Positions 1 through 4,669 of a stretch of 5,567 nt of DNA are shown here, piece by piece; within the stretch, counting starts at the first letter, position 1; the number at the start of each line of letters is the position of its first letter. This DNA is from an uncultured Bacilli bacterium (GTDB lineage Bacteria > Bacillota_I > Bacilli_A > RF39 > UBA660): contig CANRCI010000079.1 of assembly GCA_947629075.1 (NCBI GenBank), forward strand, positions 1 through 5,567, given 5' to 3'. The notes under the pieces are model-generated. The model was not told the DNA's origin, searched no databases, and worked only from the letters and a program-made list of their open reading frames with translations. The position numbers and the translations under genes are program-made.

Positions 1-254
1 AAAGATATTCTTTACCCCATTCTGAAGTTATGATTCATCAACCTTTAGGTGGAGTCAACGGTCAAGCAACAGAAATAAAGATTGCGGCTGAAAGAATTTT
101 AAAACTAAAAGACAAATTAAATCGCATTCTGGCTGATAATACTAATCAACCACTAGATAAAGTCGAAGTCGATACTGATCGCGACTACTTCATGGATAGC
201 AATGAAGCTCTAGAATATGGAATAATTGATAAAATAATTGAAAAAAGAGAATAA
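1..254 (+). CDS. clpP: ATP-dependent Clp protease proteolytic subunit ClpP, C-terminal part (5' end outside window)
   Basis: ClpP is the serine-peptidase barrel that degrades proteins unfolded by Clp ATPases in the cytoplasm. Only the last 83 residues are here, read from position 3 in the frame ending with TAA at 252-254. The visible start RYSLPHSEVMIHQPLGG matches the family's strongly conserved segment, and the His of MIHQP (codon 36-38) is the catalytic His. The Asp of TDRDYF (codon 183-185) aligns with the catalytic Asp (Asp171 of mature E. coli ClpP), followed by the usual ending NEALEYGIIDKII. The nucleophile Ser lies upstream of the window. The open frame runs off the left edge, so an ATG at 30 is internal and not the start. 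The gene converges on whiA and ends in a shared terminator. The family assignment is very secure; whether the genome holds a second clpP cannot be seen. Confidence 0.96.
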   Translation, partial: RYSLPHSEVMIHQPLGGVNGQATEIKIAAERILKLKDKLNRILADNTNQPLDKVEVDTDRDYFMDSNEALEYGIIDKIIEKRE

Positions 255-281
255 AAAAGCAACTAGTAATTAGTTGTTTTT
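254..281. terminator. Bidirectional intrinsic terminator between clpP and whiA
   Basis: The inverted repeat CAACTA (260-265) / TAGTTG (271-276) encloses a 5-base loop. It is flanked by an A-run on the left and TTTTT on the right, which extend the stem with A-T pairs and serve as the U-tract for either strand. It begins right after the clpP stop on the plus strand. On the minus strand the whiA stop codon (272-270) lies at the loop/stem junction. The stem is short and AT-rich, so efficiency may be modest. Confidence 0.72.
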
Positions 282-1211
282 ATTATTATCCAATAAATTT
301 TTAGCTATGCTTCTAATCTTCCTAAAGCGATGATTAAGCCCCGACTTTGTAATCGTTTTACCTGTCTCGATAGTAATTATTTCACTCAGTTCTTGAAGTG
401 ATACCTCTGGATACTTAATTCGATATTGGGCTGCTTCTTGCGTCTTTTCATCTAACAAATCAAGTCCAACCATATCTTTTATCAATTCAATATCTTTTAT
501 CTGTTTATTAGCAGTTTCAATTATTTTTTCGATATTAGCTTGTTCACAATTGTTTAAACGATTAGTAATATTTTTTTGTTCTCTAAAAGCTCTAATATTT
601 TCATAATAGAGAACAGCCTTACTGGCACCAATAATCTTTAAAAAGTCACTAATTTTTTCAGCTTCTTTTATATAGACCATATATTTAGTATCCCTAAGTA
701 ATATTTTGGCATTCAAATCGAAGTTGTTTAACAAACGCTGAACAAAGACAGACTCATATTTCTTGTCGAATAAAAACTCTAAATGATATCTTGAAGTCTT
801 TGGATCATTGATACTACCTTTAGCACAAAAAGCTCCTCTTATATAGGCTTTTTTTAAAGAATCATCATCGACTAAATATTCAGAAACCACATCTAAATCG
901 TGATAATTTTCATCACAGACACATAAATCTTTTAAAATTAAATCGACTTTGTCTTCAATCTTAATCCAATAAATATTATTTTTATTAAAGGCTTGATTAA
1001 TGGTCGTTACAATCTTGGGATCAATTCCATATATTTTTTTTAGAAGTAAATACATCTTCTTACACACGTTCATATTTTCAGTATTTAGCTCGATTAAATC
1101 TTTAGAAAACCTAGCATTATTACGAATGAAACCAGATAATTCTGCAATACTCTCACTTTTAGACAAGATTAAATCAGAAACTTCATTTTTTATATCAGTA
1201 GCAAAAGACAT
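270..1211 (-). CDS. whiA: DNA-binding protein WhiA (sporulation/cell-division regulator family)
   Basis: WhiA is a Gram-positive DNA-binding protein: a sporulation transcription factor in Streptomyces, and linked to division and chromosome segregation in Bacillus. This 313-residue protein has the usual length and layout. The N-terminal part (about 1-85) has SFATDIKNEV and AELSGFIRNNA. The degenerate LAGLIDADG-homing-endonuclease-like fold (about 105-205) has AYIRGAFCAKGSINDP at 123-136, and KEAEKISDFLKIIGA at 182-196. The C-terminal helix-turn-helix (about 245-305) has VSLQELSEI and ITKSGLNHRFRKI. The family commonly has AGGS where this protein has AKGS. The ATG is two bases after the yvcK stop, with its ribosome site inside the last yvcK codons, so the two are an operon and probably translationally coupled. 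The gene ends in the terminator shared with clpP. Confidence 0.95.
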   Translation of the reverse strand: MSFATDIKNEVSDLILSKSESIAELSGFIRNNARFSKDLIELNTENMNVCKKMYLLLKKIYGIDPKIVTTINQAFNKNNIYWIKIEDKVDLILKDLCVCDENYHDLDVVSEYLVDDDSLKKAYIRGAFCAKGSINDPKTSRYHLEFLFDKKYESVFVQRLLNNFDLNAKILLRDTKYMVYIKEAEKISDFLKIIGASKAVLYYENIRAFREQKNITNRLNNCEQANIEKIIETANKQIKDIELIKDMVGLDLLDEKTQEAAQYRIKYPEVSLQELSEIITIETGKTITKSGLNHRFRKIRSIAKNLLDNNKNN

Positions 1212-1222
1212 AATTACCTCAT
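1212..1222 (-). promoter_or_regulatory. whiA ribosome binding site nested in the yvcK 3' end
   Basis: On the minus strand the yvcK terminal codons read ATG AGG TAA, followed by TT and the whiA ATG. GAGGT (1220-1216) therefore serves both as the last yvcK coding bases and as the Shine-Dalgarno of whiA. Ribosomes ending on yvcK are positioned to re-initiate on whiA. Confidence 0.8.
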
Positions 1223-2161
1223 TAAATAGTTAAAGACCACTGTAGCAAGTTTCATACTATTATGTCTTATCGTACCATCAATCGTAACCAACAAATCTTC
1301 TTCGATAAGTTCAATATCCATTTTTTTAATTTCTTCAGGATCTATTTCAACCTGGTCTTTCTGTTCTTCAATTTCGTATTTTTTGATTATCTCTTCCGGC
1401 ATGATAGTATTGCTAGCTACAACGACATCTATTGATTTAGGGCCTAAATACTGCTCTAAAACTTTTAAATGATCACTTACTTTAAAACCATCAGTTTCAC
1501 CAGGTTGAGTCATAGCGTTACACAAATACATAACTTTTCCTTTACTTTTTTTAATGGCTTTTTGAACTTCTTCACAAATGATATGTGGCAATATACTAGT
1601 ATATAAACTACCCATACTAATAATTATTAAATCAGCATCTAAAAGTGAATCAACAACTTCTTTTAATACGTGTGGTTTTTCTTTATATAAAATTCTCTTA
1701 TACTTTTCTTTAGAATGTGTAACTTTGTCTTCCCCTTCGATAAATCTACCATCAATAGTTTCACCCATCAAAGTTAAGTTATCTTCAGATAATGGTAAAA
1801 TAGTTTGTTTAACATCCATTAACTGTGAATAATATTCGATACTCTGTTTAAAATTACCTGTTTTTATAAGCATTGCAGCTAAAACTAAATTACCTACGGA
1901 ATGCCCATCTAAATCGCTATAAGTATTAAAGCGATACTCCATTACATCTTTTATTTCACTTGGTAGTGAAGATAAATTACTAATTACTTTTCTAACATCC
2001 CCAACAGCAGGCATTGAAAACTCTTCACGCAATTTACCGGTTGATCTACCACTGTCAGAAACAGTAATAACTGTCGTTAAATCAACGGGGAATTCTTTTA
2101 ATCCCCTAAGAAGATAGGTATTTCCCGTACCTCCTCCTAAAACTACTACTTTCTTGTACAT
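1214..2161 (-). CDS. yvcK: YvcK/GlmR family gluconeogenesis and cell-envelope factor (CofD-like fold)
   Basis: YvcK (GlmR) is a cytoplasmic UDP-sugar-binding regulator that steers carbon into cell-wall precursors and is needed on gluconeogenic carbon sources in Bacillus. The 315-residue length is typical. Motifs seen in order: GGGTGN (9-14, the nucleotide-type loop), SDSGRSTGKLR (35-45), GDVRKV (54-59), GHSVGNLVLA (86-95), SMGSLYTSILP (182-192), CNAMTQPGETDGF (214-226) and TIRHNSMKLA (297-306). Compared with the B. subtilis form, the DDGGSSG loop is DSGRSTG and GPGSLYTS is SMGSLYTS. The ATG at 2161 has AAAGGTGA six bases upstream. whiA follows directly, as in many Firmicutes, but rapZ (yvcJ), the usual upstream partner, is not there. 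The family is clear; the effect of the substitutions is not known. Confidence 0.95.
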   Translation of the reverse strand: MYKKVVVLGGGTGNTYLLRGLKEFPVDLTTVITVSDSGRSTGKLREEFSMPAVGDVRKVISNLSSLPSEIKDVMEYRFNTYSDLDGHSVGNLVLAAMLIKTGNFKQSIEYYSQLMDVKQTILPLSEDNLTLMGETIDGRFIEGEDKVTHSKEKYKRILYKEKPHVLKEVVDSLLDADLIIISMGSLYTSILPHIICEEVQKAIKKSKGKVMYLCNAMTQPGETDGFKVSDHLKVLEQYLGPKSIDVVVASNTIMPEEIIKKYEIEEQKDQVEIDPEEIKKMDIELIEEDLLVTIDGTIRHNSMKLATVVFNYLMR

Positions 2162-2167
2162 AACACA

Positions 2168-2175
2168 TCACCTTT
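2168..2175 (-). promoter_or_regulatory. yvcK ribosome binding site
   Basis: AAAGGTGA on the minus strand lies six bases before the ATG at 2161 and fixes that start. No alternative ATG or TTG with a comparable site lies nearby upstream. Confidence 0.75.
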
Positions 2176-2179
2176 GTCT

Positions 2180-2208
2180 ATTATATTATACTATATTAAC
2201 CAAAAAAA
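2180..2208 (-). promoter_or_regulatory. Probable promoter of yvcK-whiA
   Basis: Two overlapping perfect TATAAT hexamers occur on the minus strand, at 2190-2185 and 2185-2180. The -35 side is poor. For the inner hexamer a 17-base spacer puts TTTTTT (2208-2203) there, which is the T-run of the preceding terminator. The outer hexamer predicts a start near 2178 and a leader of about 17 bases; the inner one would start inside the ribosome site. The -10 is convincing, but the -35 is weak. Confidence 0.5.
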
Positions 2209-2232
2209 GCATTAAAAAACTTACACTAATGC
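2202..2232 (-). terminator. Intrinsic terminator of the 210-residue membrane protein gene
   Basis: On the minus strand GCATTA (2232-2227) pairs with TAATGC (2214-2209) around a 12-base loop, followed at once by seven T residues (2208-2202). The 5' arm lies within the last codons of the gene ending at 2221. The stem is only six base pairs with a large loop, so it may leak into yvcK. Confidence 0.55.
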
Positions 2233-2853
2233 AAGCAAAAGGTAAGTTAAATAAGCTAATAAAAATGATCCAACAAACAATAATGGATAGAATATGATAT
2301 CGACAAATCCATTCTCTTCTTTCTTGGCAAAAGCTCTACCCTGTGGTGTTGAATAAACCATAGCACGGGCTTGAGAAGAAGCTTTACCATTAGATGGCAT
2401 AGAAAGTTTCATATCCTTTATATATTCTGAATAATAAATATCGGTTGCTCCTTTTTCAAAGAAGTTAGCATAATATTCATCATTAGGACCTCTTTTGTAT
2501 ATACTCGATGACATAAGAGAGAAAATTTTATTGAAACGCTCATCAGGATATTCCGAAAAATCTCTAAACCCCGTATTTACAGTAAAATAAGTTCCAACAG
2601 CAAGTTTATTTAGTCTATCAAGATTATCTCTTTTTTCTTCGGGTGCTTCAAGTTGTTTCAAACTATTAGATGCAAAAGTTGGAATATTATTATTAAAATA
2701 AATTTTATTAGCATTTACTTTATCAAGACACCAACCAGCATCGTGAAGTGCTTTACAACCTTCATCTAAAGCATAGAAAATATCACTGATGTCTTTGGCA
2801 TCAATATCCTTACGATATGAAAAATACTGCGCTAACGTTTCTTTATTCTCCAT
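2221..2853 (-). CDS. Hypothetical protein with C-terminal membrane anchor
   Basis: I do not recognise this 210-residue protein. Residues 1-180 are soluble and fairly charged. Residues about 185-210 form a very hydrophobic helix (DIIFYPLLFVGSFLLAYLTY) ending at the last residue, so it looks tail-anchored with the bulk in the cytoplasm; no signal peptide is visible. ALDEGCKALHDAGWCLDK (28-45) and KIYFNNNIPTF (50-60) faintly recall the catalytic-loop region of protein-kinase C-lobes (LHxxGIxHRDxKPxNI). The HRD triad is not preserved and there is no N-lobe, so an active kinase is unlikely. Residues 155-178 (NGKASSQARAMVYSTPQGRAFAKK) look like a flexible basic linker before the membrane. The ATG at 2853 has AGGTGAT upstream. 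The gene lies between sigH and yvcK with its own promoter and terminator, so it seems to be a separate transcription unit. Confidence 0.85.
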   Translation of the reverse strand: MENKETLAQYFSYRKDIDAKDISDIFYALDEGCKALHDAGWCLDKVNANKIYFNNNIPTFASNSLKQLEAPEEKRDNLDRLNKLAVGTYFTVNTGFRDFSEYPDERFNKIFSLMSSSIYKRGPNDEYYANFFEKGATDIYYSEYIKDMKLSMPSNGKASSQARAMVYSTPQGRAFAKKEENGFVDIIFYPLLFVGSFLLAYLTYLLLALV

Positions 2854-2857
2854 ATTA

Positions 2858-2897
2858 TCACCTAGTCTAATTATAGCACAAAAATTTTGTTAGTTAA
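2858..2897 (-). promoter_or_regulatory. Extended -10 promoter and ribosome site of the 210-residue membrane protein gene
   Basis: On the minus strand TGCTATAAT (2878-2870) is a perfect extended -10. TTAACT (2897-2892) sits 16 bases upstream as a fair -35 (4 of 6 to TTGACA). Counting from the -10, transcription should start near 2863, the first base of the Shine-Dalgarno AGGTGA (2863-2858), leaving a leader of about ten bases. No convincing terminator was found between sigH and this promoter, so read-through from sigH may add to expression. Confidence 0.68.
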
Positions 2898-2914
2898 GTA
2901 TTTTTGAAATTAGT

Positions 2915-3514
2915 TTACACAATGTTTTTTAGTTTGTCTTTTACTATTCGTAAACTGTTATCAATAGCTCGATATGGTAAGTCTAAAAGTTGGGATATTT
3001 CCTTATTGGAAAAGCCATTAACTCTAAGTTCATAGATTAGTGATTGTTGGGTAGTTAGACAATCCTTGAACTTCAATAATTTGTCTAAAGAAAATTGATC
3101 TTGAACTATTTCTTCAGTCATTTCACTCTTGCGATATAAAATGTTTTCATAATTCAGTTCACTATCATCCGAATTTTCATTTAACGATATAGCACTAGTC
3201 AAAAAAAGATGTTTTAGACGAGTCATACTCTTTATATATTTAGCCATCTCTCTTTTTATAAATAAATTGACAAAACTATAAAAAAGGCAATCATTGGTCT
3301 CATCAAAATTTTTAATTGCGTTAGCTAGACCAAAGTTACCTTCTTGAATCAAATCATCGTATTCAATCCCAAAATCTTTATATTTTACGTAATAACTTCG
3401 AGCATACTTTTCAACTAAAGGTCGATATTTGGAATACATTACTTCATATGCTTCTTCATTGTTTTCGGAAATTAAATACATTATTTCGTAATCATTAATG
3501 TCTTTATAGTTCAT
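2915..3514 (-). CDS. sigH: RNA polymerase sigma factor, SigH type
   Basis: This is an alternative sigma-70 family factor that directs RNA polymerase to its own promoter class. SigH controls early sporulation and competence genes in Bacillus and competence in Staphylococcus. The 199-residue protein has region 2 at about 20-104. This includes YDDLIQEGNFGLANAIKNF (51-70, core-polymerase binding) and SFVNLFIKREMAKYIKSMTR (80-99, -10 recognition). A linker follows, then region 4 at about 150-199 with the helix-turn-helix SNKEISQLLDLPYRAIDNSL (169-188). No region 1.1 or 3 is evident. B. subtilis SigH is about 218 residues. The position directly after mrnC-rlmB is the classic sigH position in Bacillus, apart from a missing yacP-type gene, and supports the name over a generic ECF label. 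The start is eight bases after the rlmB stop, with AGGGGG overlapping that stop. Confidence 0.87.
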   Translation of the reverse strand: MNYKDINDYEIMYLISENNEEAYEVMYSKYRPLVEKYARSYYVKYKDFGIEYDDLIQEGNFGLANAIKNFDETNDCLFYSFVNLFIKREMAKYIKSMTRLKHLFLTSAISLNENSDDSELNYENILYRKSEMTEEIVQDQFSLDKLLKFKDCLTTQQSLIYELRVNGFSNKEISQLLDLPYRAIDNSLRIVKDKLKNIV

Positions 3515-3525
3515 AAATCCCCCTA
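3515..3525 (-). promoter_or_regulatory. sigH ribosome binding site overlapping the rlmB stop
   Basis: The rlmB stop TAG (3525-3523) runs into AGGGGG (3524-3519), four bases before the sigH ATG. The stop codon thus supplies the first bases of the Shine-Dalgarno, which suggests coupling of sigH translation to rlmB. Confidence 0.72.
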
Positions 3526-4221
3526 TTGTTTTGAACGGATCACCTCGTATATCATTATTCCAGCTGCAACAGATGCGTTCAAACTATTAATTTTTCCATA
3601 CATAGGGATACAAGCTATGAAATCACATAATTCTTTTGTCCTTTTACTCATACCAAAACCTTCGCTACCAATTACTAGTCCAATTTTGCCACCATAATCG
3701 ATTTGACGATAATCAGTACTATTTTCCATATCGGTACCAACTATCCAAAAGCCGTTCTTCTTCATCTCTTCGATTGCGCGGTTCAAATTTGTCACCATAG
3801 CAATTTTAACATTTTCTAAAGCACCGGCACTAGTTTTCATAACAGTAGAATTAACTGTCACACTTCGATCTTTAGGAATGATCACTCCATCGATTCCAGC
3901 AGCTTCACAAGTTCTAATAATAGCTCCTAAATTATGAGGATCCTCCAAATGATCTAGTATGACAATTTTAGCATTATCGATATTTAAAAAGGCATCTAAA
4001 GATTCATACTTGTAGTCCTCTACATAGAGAATTATACCCTGATGAGAATATTTATCAAACTTGTGCATTTCACTTTTATCTAAATAAATGGGAGTGATTT
4101 TTTGTTTTTCTATTAAAGAAAGTACACTTTCATCATCGAATCCATCTTGTAATATCAATTTGTTTACTTTTTTACCATTTTTTAAAATTTCTTTGGCAAC
4201 ATTTCTTCCGTATACTAACAT
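3523..4221 (-). CDS. rlmB: 23S rRNA (guanosine-2'-O-)-methyltransferase RlmB-like, TrmH/SpoU family
   Basis: SPOUT-class enzyme transferring a methyl group from S-adenosylmethionine to a ribose 2'-OH. The RlmB group acts on G2251 (E. coli numbering) in the 23S peptidyl-transferase P loop. The 232-residue protein has an N-terminal substrate-binding domain (about 1-68: YGRNVAKEIL, HQGIILYVE). The catalytic knot follows: motif 1 DHLEDPHNLGAIIRTCEAAG (90-109, with Asn97 and Arg103), motif 2 VIGSEGFGMS (183-192), and motif 3 IPMYGKINSLNASVAAGIM (205-223, with Asn215). All key residues are present. Its ATG lies within the last codons of mrnC (7-base overlap), and sigH follows. This matches the Bacillus mrnC-yacO cluster. 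The exact target nucleotide is inferred from context; another 2'-O-methyltransferase of the same family cannot be excluded. Confidence 0.92.
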   Translation of the reverse strand: MLVYGRNVAKEILKNGKKVNKLILQDGFDDESVLSLIEKQKITPIYLDKSEMHKFDKYSHQGIILYVEDYKYESLDAFLNIDNAKIVILDHLEDPHNLGAIIRTCEAAGIDGVIIPKDRSVTVNSTVMKTSAGALENVKIAMVTNLNRAIEEMKKNGFWIVGTDMENSTDYRQIDYGGKIGLVIGSEGFGMSKRTKELCDFIACIPMYGKINSLNASVAAGIMIYEVIRSKQ

Positions 4222-4598
4222 AGTTCTCCTCCTAGAATGACATTCATAATTTCATCGATTCGATCTTTTGCATTCACTAAATCGAGATATCCAATCAAAG
4301 CTTCGAGTGCTGTTGCATATTTATAAGTTACGATATCACAATTCTTCGGATGCGAATTAGTCTTGTGATTCCTAGCTCGTCTAACAATTTCTAACTCTTC
4401 ATCAGTTAACATATCATTGGCGATTAATTTTTTAATAAAGAAAGCTTGACTCTTAGCAGATACATAACTGACAGCTTCTTTTTGTAACTCATCGACACTA
4501 GCTATTTTCTTTTCTATTAAATACCTGCGGATATAATCTTCGTAGATAGTATCACCTAGATATGCCAAGACTAAGACATTGATCTCTAAAACGTTCAT
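4215..4598 (-). CDS. mrnC: Mini-ribonuclease III (MrnC)
   Basis: MrnC is a dimeric RNase III catalytic domain without the dsRNA-binding domain; it matures the ends of 23S rRNA in Bacillus. The 127-residue protein has LAYLGDTIYEDYIRR (11-25), with Asp16 and Glu20 in the metal-binding signature, then SAKSQA (47-52), RRARNHKTNSHPKN (73-86), and TALEALIGYL (96-105) with the second acidic site, Glu99. I chose the ATG at 4598 because AGGTGG sits four bases upstream and the protein then begins near the family's start. A TTG at 4628 would add ten residues but lacks a ribosome site and falls upstream of the predicted promoter start. The gene overlaps rlmB by seven bases and leads the mrnC-rlmB-sigH operon. 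In Bacillus cysS precedes it; here it does not. Confidence 0.93.
   Translation of the reverse strand: MNVLEINVLVLAYLGDTIYEDYIRRYLIEKKIASVDELQKEAVSYVSAKSQAFFIKKLIANDMLTDEELEIVRRARNHKTNSHPKNCDIVTYKYATALEALIGYLDLVNAKDRIDEIMNVILGGELC
4222..4233 (-). promoter_or_regulatory. rlmB ribosome binding site inside mrnC
   Basis: A perfect AGGAGG (4233-4228) lies six bases before the rlmB ATG. It is part of the mrnC codons for Gly-Gly-Glu. The rlmB start codon itself lies out of frame within the last mrnC sense codons, so the two genes overlap. Confidence 0.82.
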
Positions 4599-4602
4599 AA
4601 AA

Positions 4603-4643
4603 CCACCTATCAGTAGTTTACTAAACAAAAATTAAAAAGTCTA
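4603..4643 (-). promoter_or_regulatory. Probable promoter and ribosome site of mrnC-rlmB-sigH
   Basis: On the minus strand TAGACT (4643-4638) and TAAACT (4620-4615) are separated by exactly 17 bases, each matching the sigma-A consensus at 4 of 6 positions. The expected start, near 4608, is the first base of AGGTGG (4608-4603), giving a leader of about ten bases before the ATG at 4598. The hexamers are weak individually. A promoter is expected here because a strong terminator isolates the upstream gene. Confidence 0.5.
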
Positions 4644-4669
4644 GAAAAAAAGAAGATTGCTCTTCTTTA
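4644..4669 (-). terminator. Intrinsic terminator of the Lys-rich membrane protein gene
   Basis: On the minus strand AGAAGA (4666-4661) and TCTTCT (4656-4651) form a stem around the tetraloop GCAA, a stable GNRA-type loop. Flanking A and T bases extend the stem. Seven T residues (4651-4645) follow. The hairpin begins at the stop codon of the upstream gene, with essentially no 3' untranslated spacer. Confidence 0.85.

Noticed and set aside
1000..1233. Plus-strand open frame of 77 codons over the whiA start
   Set aside because: It is antisense to clear WhiA coding sequence and shows no family resemblance or separate ribosome site.
1578..1832. Plus-strand open frame of 84 codons inside yvcK
   Set aside because: It is antisense to conserved YvcK motifs and is a by-product of AT-rich coding on the other strand.
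2879..2889. AAAAATTTT palindrome between sigH and the next gene as a sigH terminator
   Set aside because: The arms are only A/T with one C-G pair, there is no usable loop and no following T-run on the minus strand.
4599..4628. Longer mrnC starting at TTG 4628
   Set aside because: There is no ribosome site before it, and the ATG at 4598 has AGGTGG at proper spacing and matches the family's N-terminus.
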